Positions 18,094 to 26,374 of a stretch of 64,000 nt of DNA are shown in pieces. The stretch's first letter is position 1. Each line of letters opens with the position of its first letter. The position numbers were made by a program, and so were the translations under genes. Under the pieces are notes generated by a model, which was given only the letters and a program-made list of their open reading frames with translations, was not told the DNA's origin and did no database searches. Where the stretch lies: NCBI RefSeq assembly GCF_003143515.1, contig NZ_CP029343.1, positions 1,984,001 through 2,048,000 of the forward strand, read 5' to 3'. Source of the DNA: Massilia oculi (GTDB lineage Bacteria; Pseudomonadota; Gammaproteobacteria; Burkholderiales; Burkholderiaceae_D).

Positions 18094-18711
18094 TCAGCCG
18101 ATGGACGAGGCTTTGAGCAGCTTGGCGATGTCCTTGTAGACGCGGCCCGGTTCCGGCTGATAAGGGAAGCGCATCATGAGGTTGCCGAGCGGGTCGATCA
18201 GGTAGATGTGGTCGCCCATCTTCTGGCCGGACTCGACCGGCAGCCATTGCGCCACCGTTGCGGCGGGCGCGCGCAGCAATTCCATGCCGTCGTACTCGCG
18301 CATCAGCACGGTATCGAGCGGCTCGTTATCGGTGATCAGCCAGACGCGCTCCATGCGGTCCATGTTCTTGCCCTGCATGGTGCGCCACTGGCGCATCGCG
18401 TACAGCTGGCGCTGGCATTCCTCGTCGCAGGCGCCGCCGCCGACGCGCAGCATCACCCACTTGCCCTTCAGGTCGGCCAGGGTGCGTGGCTTGCCGTCGA
18501 GCGTGGTGGTGGCCATCTCGGGAATCGGCAAGGTACGCGCGTCGAGGATGGTGCCGTAATTGGTGCGGCCATCCGGCTTGACGATATAGAACGTGATGTA
18601 GGACACGATGATCGGCAGCGCGCAGACCAGCAGTACCAACAGCAGTTTCATGCGGCCGCGGCGGCGCGCCGTCTCGGGGGCTTGGGGGTCAGCGAGTTGT
18701 TCTTGAGCCAC
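18094..18711 (-). CDS. membrane-anchored SCO-like (thioredoxin-fold) assembly protein
   Basis: A 205-residue protein with one N-terminal membrane helix (KLLLVLLVCALPIIVSYITF) and a periplasmic thioredoxin-like domain (ATTTLDGKPRTLADLKGKW). The cysteine pair is spaced as in SCO proteins, GACDEEC, and the C-terminal part contains HIYLIDPLGNLMMR. It is found in Burkholderiales oxidase clusters between SURF1 and CtaA and is usually annotated as a cytochrome oxidase-associated protein. It probably helps copper or thiol handling in oxidase assembly. Its start overlaps the SURF1 gene by 23 bp. Confidence 0.82.
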   Translation of the reverse strand: MAQEQLADPQAPETARRRGRMKLLLVLLVCALPIIVSYITFYIVKPDGRTNYGTILDARTLPIPEMATTTLDGKPRTLADLKGKWVMLRVGGGACDEECQRQLYAMRQWRTMQGKNMDRMERVWLITDNEPLDTVLMREYDGMELLRAPAATVAQWLPVESGQKMGDHIYLIDPLGNLMMRFPYQPEPGRVYKDIAKLLKASSIG

Positions 18712-19420
18712 GTCGGAATCCCGTTATCACATAAAAAAGTAGGGCCAGCGCCGCCAGTGCATACCACTGGAAGGCGTAGCCGCGGTGTTTGTCGATGCCC
18801 GCATCGGGCGCAGGCCAGTCGCGGGCGAGCGCATCGCGCCGGCCGGCGGCCCGGGTCTGCTGCACCAGGAAAGGCTGCATCTTCAGCCCACTGGCCGCGG
18901 CGAGCGCCTCGGGGGTCAGGTTCTGGACCATGGCCCCGGGCGCCAGCGGCGGCCCCTCGCCCAGCTCCATCACCTTGCCGGCGCCCGCGACGATCCTGCC
19001 CTTGAGCAGGAGCGGGCCGGCGGGCGTGGCGAACGCGGGCAGCTTGCCATATTCGGCCCCGGCGGGCCGCGGCAGCCACCCACGCAGCACCAGCACGTGC
19101 ATGTCCGAACCCGCTATTTTAAACGGCATTGCGAGATAAAACCCGGACTGGCTTCCCATCGGCCGATTGGCGAGGAAGACCGGCCAGCCGGTGACGAATT
19201 CTCCCTGCAGGCGCACGCTGCGGAATTCATCTTCCGGGCCGGGCTGTGCAGAAGGGGTAAGGTCGAGCGGAGGTTCGGCGGCGCGCGCCAGCTGGCGCGC
19301 CTGCAGTTCGGTTTTATGGGCGGCCCGGCCCTGTTGCCAGTTGCCGAGCAGAATGCCAATGATGGCCACGACCAGGGCCGCGGCGAAGGCCACGGGGCGA
19401 AAACGGAAGCCGAACCGCAT
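18689..19420 (-). CDS. SURF1 family cytochrome oxidase assembly protein
   Basis: A 243-residue SURF1 protein with the standard two membrane helices, one at the N-terminus (AFAAALVVAIIGILLGNWQQ) and one at the C-terminus (WYALAALALLFYVITGFRR). The signature residues are present: GNWQ, then VFLANRPMGSQSGFYLA and VLRGWLPRP. SURF1 helps insert haem A into subunit I. Its start codon lies only 33 bp from the start of the oppositely oriented DUF2909 gene, so transcription probably reads through from ctaE or starts within that gene. Confidence 0.93.
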   Translation of the reverse strand: MRFGFRFRPVAFAAALVVAIIGILLGNWQQGRAAHKTELQARQLARAAEPPLDLTPSAQPGPEDEFRSVRLQGEFVTGWPVFLANRPMGSQSGFYLAMPFKIAGSDMHVLVLRGWLPRPAGAEYGKLPAFATPAGPLLLKGRIVAGAGKVMELGEGPPLAPGAMVQNLTPEALAAASGLKMQPFLVQQTRAAGRRDALARDWPAPDAGIDKHRGYAFQWYALAALALLFYVITGFRRGSRTTR

Positions 19421-19453
19421 TACAATGAAGCCTCAACCTTTCGCAGGTCCACC

Positions 19454-19654
19454 ATGAAAATCTTCGTCGCCATCGCCTTCGTCCTGATCCTGGCCAGCCT
19501 TGGGTCGGCCCTGTTCTTCCTGATGCGCGACAAGGGGCGCAGCAACCGCACCGTCAATGCGCTGGCGCTGCGGGTCGGTTTGTCGATCGTGCTGTTTCTT
19601 TGCTTGCTGGCGGCGCACCAGCTGGGGTGGATCGCACCGACCGGCTTGCGCTGA
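19454..19654 (+). CDS. DUF2909 twin-transmembrane protein
   Basis: A 66-residue protein made of two membrane helices joined by a short basic loop (RDKGRSNRTVNALALR). It matches the DUF2909/twin transmembrane family found in this position of Burkholderiales oxidase clusters. It is the only rightward gene inside the leftward oxidase cluster, fitted between ctaE and the SURF1 gene with 3 bp and 33 bp to its neighbours. Its promoter must lie inside the SURF1 coding sequence. Function unknown; probably linked to oxidase assembly. Confidence 0.85.
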   Translation: MKIFVAIAFVLILASLGSALFFLMRDKGRSNRTVNALALRVGLSIVLFLCLLAAHQLGWIAPTGLR

Positions 19655-19657
19655 ACC

Positions 19658-20530
19658 TTACAACCAATACACGACCACGTACAGCCCCAGCCACACCACG
19701 TCGACGAAGTGCCAGTACCACGCGGCGCCTTCGAAGCCGAAGTGGTTATCGGCCGTGAAATGCCCTTTCATCACGCGGTACAGGATCACCGCCAGCATGA
19801 TCGCCCCCATCGTCACGTGGAAGCCGTGGAAGCCGGTCAGCATGAAGAAGGTCGAGCCGTAGATGCCCGAGGTCAGCTTCAGGTTCAGGTCCCGGTAGGC
19901 GTGCATGTATTCGTAGACCTGGAAGCCCATGAACACCGCGCCCAGCAGGATGGTGGCGGCCAGCCAGAACGCGGTCCTGGCGCGATGGCCGGCGCGCAGC
20001 GCGTGGTGGGCGATGGTCAGCGTCACGCCCGAGGTCAGCAGCAGCGCGGTATTGATGGTCGGGATCGGGAACGGTCCCATGGTGCGGAAGCCGTCGACGA
20101 TATTGGCCGGACCGGTATTGCCCCACTGCGCCGAGAAGTCGGGCCACAGGATCTGGTGGTCGAGGTCGGCCAGCCAGGGCATCGAGATCACGCGCGCATA
20201 GAACAGCGCGCCGAAGAAGGCGCCGAAGAACATCACCTCCGAAAAAATGAACCAGCTCATCGACCAGCGGTAGGACAGGTCGATGCGCTTGCCGTACAGG
20301 CCCGATTCGGATTCGCGGATCGCGTCGCCGAACCAGAAGTACAGCACCACCAGCATGGCGGCGATGCCGGCCAGGCACACGGCCGGCGCCCACGACATGC
20401 TGTTGACCCAGCCGGACGCGCCGGTCATCGTCACCAGCATCGAGAGGCCGGCCAGCAGCGGCCAGCGCGATGGGCCGGGGACGTAGTAGTAAGGCGCGGC
20501 GCCTGGGGAAGTCACTGGTGACGAACTCAT
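19658..20530 (-). CDS. ctaE: cytochrome c oxidase subunit III
   Basis: A 290-residue membrane protein with seven helices, the third core subunit of the aa3 oxidase. Clear family features are YWFGDAIRESESGLYG (as YFWFGDAIRES), the helix with EVMFFGAFFGALFYAR, and the C-terminal HFVDVVWLGLYVVVYWL carrying the conserved FHGFHV and WHFVDVVW motifs. The N-terminal residues SPVTSPGAAPYYYVPGP match the family. It is 34 bp downstream of the DUF2970 gene in the ctaC-to-SCO1 series. Confidence 0.95.
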   Translation of the reverse strand: MSSSPVTSPGAAPYYYVPGPSRWPLLAGLSMLVTMTGASGWVNSMSWAPAVCLAGIAAMLVVLYFWFGDAIRESESGLYGKRIDLSYRWSMSWFIFSEVMFFGAFFGALFYARVISMPWLADLDHQILWPDFSAQWGNTGPANIVDGFRTMGPFPIPTINTALLLTSGVTLTIAHHALRAGHRARTAFWLAATILLGAVFMGFQVYEYMHAYRDLNLKLTSGIYGSTFFMLTGFHGFHVTMGAIMLAVILYRVMKGHFTADNHFGFEGAAWYWHFVDVVWLGLYVVVYWL

Positions 20531-20564
20531 GTCTATCTCCTCTGTGATTCTATGATTGTTGCGT

Positions 20565-20774
20565 CTATGTTGCCGACACTGCGAACCGCACCGCCAGCAT
20601 GATCAGTCCGATGAAGATCGCTACCCCGATCAGCCCGGCGATGATCACGTGCACCGGGTTCAGGTTGGCGGCATCGCTCTCGTAATCCCTGCTCTTGCGC
20701 ACGCCGAAGAAGGACCAGAACACGGCCTTCATGGTGGCGAGAAAATTCGCCTTGCGCTGGTGTGGCTTATCCAT
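20565..20774 (-). CDS. DUF2970 small membrane protein
   Basis: A 69-residue protein of the DUF2970 family with one or two hydrophobic segments (ATMKAVFWSFFGVRK, then HVIIAGLIGVAIFIGLIMLA). It is a constant member of oxidase clusters between ctaG and ctaE in betaproteobacteria, and its function is unknown. It overlaps the 3' end of ctaG by 8 bp, so translation is probably coupled. Confidence 0.85.
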   Translation of the reverse strand: MDKPHQRKANFLATMKAVFWSFFGVRKSRDYESDAANLNPVHVIIAGLIGVAIFIGLIMLAVRFAVSAT

Positions 20775-21342
20775 TCTTCGCCGATCCAGGCGGCGCTGCC
20801 GCCGCCTTGAACGCGCCGCCGATCTCGAAGAAGGTGTACGACAGCGTGATGTTCTTCACTTCGCGCGGCAATTTGGGATCGATGAAGAACACCACCGGCA
20901 TCTGGCGCGCCTCGTTCGCCGCCAGCGTCTGCTCCTGGAAGCAGAAGCACTCCACCTTCATGAAGTGCGGCGTGGCCGATTGCGGCGCATAGCTCGGGAT
21001 CGCCTGGGCCTTGACCGCCCTGCCCTGGGTATTGACCACCTCGTACATCACGGTGGCCAGCTCGCCCGGGTGCACGTCGATGCTGCGCGTGGTCGGGCGG
21101 AAGCGCCATGGCCCCTGCGAATTGCCGTCCAGCTCGATCGTGATCGTGCGCGATGTATCCACCTGGGTGTTGGTCGGCGCCGCCACGAACTCGCCCTTCT
21201 GGGTCAGCACGTTGATGCCGAGCACCTCGCAGACCTGGCGGTACACCGGTATCAGCGCGTAGCCGAAGCCGAACATCCCGATCGCCACCACCACCAGCTT
21301 GCCGAGCATCGTGCGATTCAAGCGTAGCAACTTGCTGCTCAT
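20767..21342 (-). CDS. ctaG: cytochrome c oxidase assembly protein CtaG (Cox11 type)
   Basis: A 191-residue membrane-anchored copper chaperone for the CuB site of subunit I. One helix at about 10-32 (LGKLVVVAIGMFGFGYAL) is followed by a periplasmic immunoglobulin-like domain. The copper motif CFCF is seen in KVECFCFQEQTL, with further conserved VFFIDPKLP and TLSYTFF. I chose the ATG at 21342 (MSSKLLRLNRTMLG); longer in-frame starts run into the neighbouring small gene. Confidence 0.94.
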   Translation of the reverse strand: MSSKLLRLNRTMLGKLVVVAIGMFGFGYALIPVYRQVCEVLGINVLTQKGEFVAAPTNTQVDTSRTITIELDGNSQGPWRFRPTTRSIDVHPGELATVMYEVVNTQGRAVKAQAIPSYAPQSATPHFMKVECFCFQEQTLAANEARQMPVVFFIDPKLPREVKNITLSYTFFEIGGAFKAAAAPPGSAKNG

Positions 21343-21350
21343 GGCCGGCC

Positions 21351-21458
21351 TCAGCTCAGCAAGGTGAACTTGACGAACACGCTGGCGAAGAAGAACAGCG
21401 CCAGGCCGCCCACCCACAGGGCGGTCCGCAGATTATTGGGCTTGCGCGGGCTCATCAT
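21351..21458 (-). CDS. cytochrome oxidase small assembly protein
   Basis: A 34-35 residue membrane peptide, [18 protein letters not shown] then a single helix ending VFVKFTLLS. Two adjacent ATG codons overlap the ctaD stop (ATGATGA), so it is translationally coupled to subunit I. Peptides of this size and position are annotated as cytochrome oxidase small assembly proteins in betaproteobacteria. It is too short for motif analysis. Confidence 0.78.
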   Translation of the reverse strand: MMSPRKPNNLRTALWVGGLALFFFASVFVKFTLLS

Positions 21459-23062
21459 TTCACCAGCGGCGGATGCTCGAAGGTGTGGAAGGGCGCCGGG
21501 CTCGGCACGGTCCACTCCAGGCCCTCGGCGCCTTCCCACGGTTTCGCGGGCGCCTTGGCGCCGCCGCGGATGGTCGGCAGCACCACCGCGAACAGGAAGT
21601 ACACCTGGCTGAAACCGAAGCCGAAGGCGCCGATCGACACGATCATATTGAAATCGGTGAACTGCACCGCATAATCGGCATAGCGGCGCGGCATGCCGGC
21701 CAGTCCCAGGAAGTGCATCGGGAAGAAGGTGATGTTGAACGTGATGAGCGACAGCCAGAAGTGGATCTTGCCGCGGCCTTCAGGATACATATGGCCGGTC
21801 CATTTCGGCGCCCAGTAGTAGAAGCCGGCGAACAGCGCGAACAGCGAACCGGCCACCAGCACGTAGTGGAAGTGGGCCACCACGTAATAGGTGTCGTGCA
21901 CCTGGATGTCGATCGGGGTCACGGCCAGGATCAGGCCGGTGAAGCCGCCCATCGTGAACACGAAGATGAAGCCGACCGCGAACAGCATCGGGGTCTCGAA
22001 GGTCATCGAGCCCTTCCACATGGTGGCGACCCAGTTGAACACCTTCACGCCGGTCGGCACCGAGATCAGCATGGTGGCGTACATGAAGAACAGCTGCGAG
22101 GTCACCGGCATGCCGGTGGTGAACATGTGGTGAGCCCAGACGACGAACGACAGGATGGCGATCGAGGCGGTGGCGTACACCATCGAGGCATAGCCGAACA
22201 GGGGCTTGCGCGCAAAGGCCGGAATGATCTGCGAAACGATGCCGAAGGCCGGCAGGATCATGATGTAGACCTCGGGGTGGCCGAAGAACCAGAAGATGTG
22301 CTGGTACATCACCGGGTCGCCGCCGCCGGCCGCGTTGAAGAACGAGGTGCCGAAGTGGCGGTCGGTCAGCGTCATCGTGATGGCGCCTGCGAGCACCGGC
22401 ATCACGGCGATGAGCAGGTAGGCGGTGATCAGCCAGGTCCAGCAGAACATCGGCATCTTCATCAGGGTCATGCCCGGTGCGCGCATGTTCAGGATGGTGA
22501 CGATGATGTTAATGGAGCCCATGATCGACGAGGCGCCCATGATGTGCATGGCAAAGATCGCCATGTCCATGCCGACGCCCATCTGGGTCGACAGCGGGGC
22601 ATACAGGGTCCAGCCGGCGGCGGTGGCGCCGCCCGGCACCAGGAAGGAACCGGCCAGCAGCAGCGCGGCCGGCGGCAGCAGCCAGAACGAGAAGTTGTTC
22701 ATGCGCGCGAACGCCATGTCCGAGGCGCCCACCTGCAGCGGCAGCATCCAGTTGGCGAAGCCGACGAAGGCCGGCATGATCGCGCCGAACACCATCACCA
22801 GGCCGTGCATGGTGGTGAGCTGGTTGAAGAATTCGGGACGCACGAATTGCAGGCCGGGCTGGAACAGTTCGGCGCGGATCATCAGCGCCAGCACGCCGCC
22901 CGAGAGCAGCATGACGAACGAGAACCATAGATAAAGGGTGCCGATGTCCTTGTGGTTGGTGGCGAACAGCCAGCGGCGCCAGCCGTGTGGATGCTCGTGG
23001 TGTTCGTCGTGGGCGTGGTCGTGGCCGTGCGCGTGGTCGTGGTCGATCGTCGTGGTGCTCAT
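21455..23062 (-). CDS. ctaD: cytochrome c oxidase subunit I
   Basis: A 535-residue catalytic subunit with about twelve helices. It carries the haem a, haem a3 and CuB ligands, with the His-Tyr cross-link motif in [15 protein letters not shown], the histidine pair in [12 protein letters not shown], and the C-terminal haem motif in [11 protein letters not shown]. The N-terminus has an unusually His-rich stretch ([18 protein letters not shown]) before the first helix, which could bind metal. The gene is 15 bp downstream of ctaC and runs into the small assembly-protein gene. Confidence 0.97.
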   Translation of the reverse strand: MSTTTIDHDHAHGHDHAHDEHHEHPHGWRRWLFATNHKDIGTLYLWFSFVMLLSGGVLALMIRAELFQPGLQFVRPEFFNQLTTMHGLVMVFGAIMPAFVGFANWMLPLQVGASDMAFARMNNFSFWLLPPAALLLAGSFLVPGGATAAGWTLYAPLSTQMGVGMDMAIFAMHIMGASSIMGSINIIVTILNMRAPGMTLMKMPMFCWTWLITAYLLIAVMPVLAGAITMTLTDRHFGTSFFNAAGGGDPVMYQHIFWFFGHPEVYIMILPAFGIVSQIIPAFARKPLFGYASMVYATASIAILSFVVWAHHMFTTGMPVTSQLFFMYATMLISVPTGVKVFNWVATMWKGSMTFETPMLFAVGFIFVFTMGGFTGLILAVTPIDIQVHDTYYVVAHFHYVLVAGSLFALFAGFYYWAPKWTGHMYPEGRGKIHFWLSLITFNITFFPMHFLGLAGMPRRYADYAVQFTDFNMIVSIGAFGFGFSQVYFLFAVVLPTIRGGAKAPAKPWEGAEGLEWTVPSPAPFHTFEHPPLVK

Positions 23063-23077
23063 GTCGTTACCCCTGCA

Positions 23078-24277
23078 TTATTTGCGTGCGGCCAGGACTT
23101 CGGCCGGTTGAACGATATTTTCCGCAGCCTTGTTCGACCAGGTGTTGCGGGTATAGGTGATCACCGCGGCGATCTCGGTATCGGACAACTGTTTCCAGGC
23201 CGGCATCTCGGTCGGGAATTTGCCGGACTTCTGACCGTTGAGCAGGATGTCGATCTGGTGCTTCTTGTCGCCCAGCACGTTCGGCGAACCGTCCAGCGCC
23301 GCGAAGGCGGCCGGCACGCCCTTGCCGTTGGCCTGGTGGCAGGCCACGCAGTTGGCGGCGTAGACCTGCTCGCCGCGGGTTTTCAACTCGTCGATGGTCC
23401 AGGTCTTGGTCGGATCGTCGGCCAGGGCCGCCATTTCCTTCTTCTTGCCCTCGACCCAGGCGGTGTACTCGGCGTCGGTCACCACGCGCACGACGATCGG
23501 CATGAAGGCGTGGTCCTTGCCGCACAGCTCGACGCAGTTGCCGCGGTAGACGCCGGTCTTCTCGGCGCGGAACCAGCCGTCGCGCACGAATCCGGGGATG
23601 GCGTCCTGCTTGATCGCGAACGCCGGAATCGTCCAGGCGTGGATCACGTCGTTGGCGGTGAACACCATGCGGATTTTCTTGTTCACCGGGACCACCATCT
23701 CGTTGTCGACTTCGAGCAGGTAGTTGTCGGTGCGCGCCTCGGTGGGCTTGACGCCCGGCTCGCCGATCTGGGAGCGCGGGGTGGCCAGGTTCGAGAGGAA
23801 GGAGATGCCTTCGCCCTCGCCTTTCAGGTAATCGTAGCCCCACTTCCACTGCATGCCGGTGGCCTTGATGGTCAGATCGGCGTTCGAGGTGTCCTTCAGG
23901 GCGACAACGGTCTTGGTCGCGGGCAGCGCCATGCCGATGACGATCAGAAACGGCACCACGGTCCAGGCGATCTCGACGGCGGTGGATTCGTGGAAGGTCG
24001 CGGGCTTGTGGCCCAGGGATTTACGGTGCTTGAACACCGAATAGAACATGACGCCGAACACGCCGACGAAGATCACCAGGCAAACGATCATCATCCAGTT
24101 GTGCAGGGAATAGATGTCGGCGCCAACTTGTGTGACGGGGGCCTGCATATTGAGCTGGTGCTCGAGAGGCCGGCCCGTGATCGGCTGTTGCTGCTGCGCC
24201 AAGGCTGGCGTGGCGCTGCCTGCTGCGAGTACGGCAAGGCCGTAGAGCACGGCCTGAAGTCGCGTTGCATATGTCAT
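23078..24277 (-). CDS. ctaC: cytochrome c oxidase subunit II with fused cytochrome c domain
   Basis: A 399-residue caa3-type subunit II. It has a signal peptide (ending TPALA), two membrane helices (residues about 45-70 and 90-112) and a cupredoxin domain with the CuA ligands in CVELCGKDHAFM. A C-terminal cytochrome c domain contains CVACH and a distal Met region (PTEMPAW). It accepts electrons from cytochrome c, here through its own haem. The ATG at 24277 begins MTYATRLQAVLYG; the frame is open upstream but without features. It is the first gene of the oxidase cluster, with an AT-rich 350-bp region upstream. Confidence 0.96.
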   Translation of the reverse strand: MTYATRLQAVLYGLAVLAAGSATPALAQQQQPITGRPLEHQLNMQAPVTQVGADIYSLHNWMMIVCLVIFVGVFGVMFYSVFKHRKSLGHKPATFHESTAVEIAWTVVPFLIVIGMALPATKTVVALKDTSNADLTIKATGMQWKWGYDYLKGEGEGISFLSNLATPRSQIGEPGVKPTEARTDNYLLEVDNEMVVPVNKKIRMVFTANDVIHAWTIPAFAIKQDAIPGFVRDGWFRAEKTGVYRGNCVELCGKDHAFMPIVVRVVTDAEYTAWVEGKKKEMAALADDPTKTWTIDELKTRGEQVYAANCVACHQANGKGVPAAFAALDGSPNVLGDKKHQIDILLNGQKSGKFPTEMPAWKQLSDTEIAAVITYTRNTWSNKAAENIVQPAEVLAARK

Positions 24278-24627
24278 GTATGTCCCCAACCACCCTAAAA
24301 ATAAGAATATTTTTAAACGGGCCCAGCAATTTCGTGAACGAACCGTGCCCGCTCCTACTGATCGCAGAGGGCTTGCCGGGTCGTCCCGCGAAATTGCGCT
24401 GCGGAATGGTGGGAAACCATCTCGCCCACCTGGCAATACGTTGCTGCCAGGACCGGGCGACTCTACGACTGCTGCAATTCTTTTTTCTACTTTTCGTCCG
24501 AATCTGCCGCTTTTTTAAGCGATTCTATTGGCCGGACGAAAAAAATAGCAATTGATTATATCTAAAGCACTAATTTTTATTCAAGGAAAATCGGCCTTGT
24601 TAGCAACTATGCCATGCAAGCGGAATA
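24278..24627. promoter_or_regulatory. AT-rich upstream region of ctaC with nested inverted repeats
   Basis: A 350-bp gap between the BioC-like gene and ctaC, both leftward. It should hold the promoter of the oxidase cluster, though I cannot fix the -35/-10 elements. Near the BioC-like stop is a nested structure: outer arms TTTTCGTCCG (24491-24500) and CGGACGAAAA (24533-24542) are perfect complements, and an inner hairpin CGCTT-TTTT-AAGCG lies at 24508-24521. Neither strand has a U-tract after the outer stem, so an operator or attenuator is as likely as a terminator. Confidence 0.5.
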
Positions 24628-25545
24628 TCAGGGCTTGCGCGGCTGGAAGCGCACGATCGATTCCCCGGAGGTGGTGGTGCGCGGCGCCGGGCGGAAGGCG
24701 TGCCCATAGATGACTTCGAATGTCAGGGCAAGCTTGCCGTCCGGGCGGCGCTGCGCCTCGAGGGCGTCGAGCATGCGCTGCCAGGCCGCGCGGCCGATCA
24801 GGCCACGGCGGCGCGATTCGAGCGGATTGCCGCCCAGCGCCCGCACGTCCGCCAACAGGGCCTGCGGCGTGTCGTAGGTGACGGTGATGCGTTCCATGTC
24901 CATCACGGGCGTCGAGAAACCGGCTGCGACCAGCTGGTCGCCGAAGTCGTGCATGTCGACGAAGGGCAAGGTGTGCGGGTAGGCGTCGAGCGCGGCGAAG
25001 GCGGTGCGCAGCTCGGTGAAGGTGTCCGGGCCGAAGCAGGAAAACATCAGCAGCCCTTCCACCCGCAGCACACGGCGCCATTCGGCGAACACGCGGTCGG
25101 GCAGCGGGTGCCAGTGCAGCGCCAGGTTCGACCACAGCAGGTCGAGCGAGTTCGCCCCGAACGGCAGGTTGCCATAGTCGCCGCACAGCACGTCGACACC
25201 GGCCTTGGCCGGCATCAGGCGGGTCAGCAACTGGTTCAGCGCGCCGACCTGGGCTACCGGCCCCCTGGCCGCCCGCGCCATGGCACCTGCTCCGTCGAGA
25301 CCCAGGATCTGGGCGGCCGGATAGGTTTTCTGCAACAGGACCAGGTCGGCGCCGGCGCCGCACCCCGCGTCCAGCACCTGCTTCGGAACGAGTTTCACGA
25401 GGCCCAGGCGCTCGTGCATGCGTTCGGCGATCTCGCGGCGCAGGAAGTCCGATGGCGCGATGCGCTCGGGACGCGCGAACAGCGCGCGCACGCGGGACAG
25501 GTCGATCGGGGCGCTCAGCCTGGACGAGGATTGAGGAGAAGCCAT
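24628..25545 (-). CDS. BioC-like SAM-dependent methyltransferase
   Basis: A 305-residue class I methyltransferase. The SAM motif I is VLDAGCGAGADLVLL, the acidic loop is ILGLDGA, and later strands include SLDLLWSNLALHWHPLPD, which resembles BioC (malonyl-ACP O-methyltransferase of biotin synthesis). FSCFGPDTFTELR is also BioC-like. I chose the ATG at 25545 (MASPQSSSRLSAPIDLSRV); the frame is open for 129 further codons, but that part is antisense to the ComF-like gene. It is divergent from that gene with 60 bp between starts. No bio genes are adjacent, so the pathway assignment is tentative. Confidence 0.8.
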   Translation of the reverse strand: MASPQSSSRLSAPIDLSRVRALFARPERIAPSDFLRREIAERMHERLGLVKLVPKQVLDAGCGAGADLVLLQKTYPAAQILGLDGAGAMARAARGPVAQVGALNQLLTRLMPAKAGVDVLCGDYGNLPFGANSLDLLWSNLALHWHPLPDRVFAEWRRVLRVEGLLMFSCFGPDTFTELRTAFAALDAYPHTLPFVDMHDFGDQLVAAGFSTPVMDMERITVTYDTPQALLADVRALGGNPLESRRRGLIGRAAWQRMLDALEAQRRPDGKLALTFEVIYGHAFRPAPRTTTSGESIVRFQPRKP

Positions 25546-25605
25546 GGGATGCAAGTCGAGATGAGATAATGTTGGCAGTTTAACCGGTTGTGGGAAGTCG
25601 AGCCG

Positions 25606-26325
25606 ATGCTGGACCTTCGCGCACTGCCCGGCCGCCTGCTGGGCGCCATGCTGCCATCGGCCTGCGCCTTGTGCGCAGGCTACTCGGGTCACGCCGTGTG
25701 CGCGGCTTGCGAGCAGGCCTACGTCCTGCCCGTGACGCGCTGCCCGTGCTGCGCCAATCCGGTCGGCGCGCTTGATCTCGGCCGGCAATGCGGCGCCTGC
25801 CTGGCGGACCGGCCCGCCTTCGACGCCACCGTGGCCGCCTGCGATTACGCGGCGCCGCTCGACAGCCTGGTGATGCAGCTGAAATTCGGCGCCCAGCTGG
25901 CGCTGGCGCCGTGGATGGCGCGGGTGCTGCACGATGCCGTCGCACAGGCGTGCCTGGCGTTGCCGGATGTGCTGTGTCCCGTGCCATTGGGCCCCGCCCG
26001 CCTGGTCGAGCGCGGCTACAACCAGGCGCTCGAGGTGGCGCGGCCGCTGGCCCGCGCCCTGCGCGTGGCGCTAGCGCCACGGCTCTTGCAGCGGGTGCGG
26101 GAAACACAGGCGCAATCGAATGCGGCGCCGGGAGAGCGCAAGAAGAATGTGCGCGGGGCGTTCGGCGTGGACGCCGCGTGCGACGTGCGCGGACGCCATG
26201 TGGGCGTGGTCGACGACGTCATGTCGAGCGGACATACGCTCGACGAAGTCGCGACCGTCCTGAAACGGGCTGGCGCCGCGCGCGTCACGAACTTCGTGTT
26301 CGCGCGCACGCCGCCGCATGCATGA
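25606..26325 (+). CDS. ComF-family phosphoribosyltransferase
   Basis: A 239-residue ComF/GntX-like protein. The N-terminal zinc-finger region has paired cysteines (CALCAGYSGHAVCAAC and CPCCANPV, then CGAC). The C-terminal phosphoribosyltransferase domain has RGYNQALEVARPLA and the PRPP loop VGVVDDVMSSGHTL. ComF is needed for DNA uptake in competent bacteria; the enzymatic substrate is unknown. The ATG at 25606 (MLDLRALPGRLLG) is preferred over a TTG six codons upstream. It is followed closely by trmL. Confidence 0.9.
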   Translation: MLDLRALPGRLLGAMLPSACALCAGYSGHAVCAACEQAYVLPVTRCPCCANPVGALDLGRQCGACLADRPAFDATVAACDYAAPLDSLVMQLKFGAQLALAPWMARVLHDAVAQACLALPDVLCPVPLGPARLVERGYNQALEVARPLARALRVALAPRLLQRVRETQAQSNAAPGERKKNVRGAFGVDAACDVRGRHVGVVDDVMSSGHTLDEVATVLKRAGAARVTNFVFARTPPHA

Positions 26326-26328
26326 ACT

Positions 26329-26364
26329 ATCACTGAGATCACCGAGATCACCGACATCACTGAG
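26329..26364 (+). repeat. four tandem 9-nt repeats before trmL
   Basis: Four head-to-tail copies of a nine-base unit, ATCAC(T/C)GA(G/C), fill 26329-26364 between the comF-like stop and the ribosome site of trmL. The repeat ends at GAGGAG, which serves as the Shine-Dalgarno sequence for the TTG start at 26375. Copy number may vary by slippage. Confidence 0.75.
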
Positions 26365-26374
26365 GAGAAGTACC

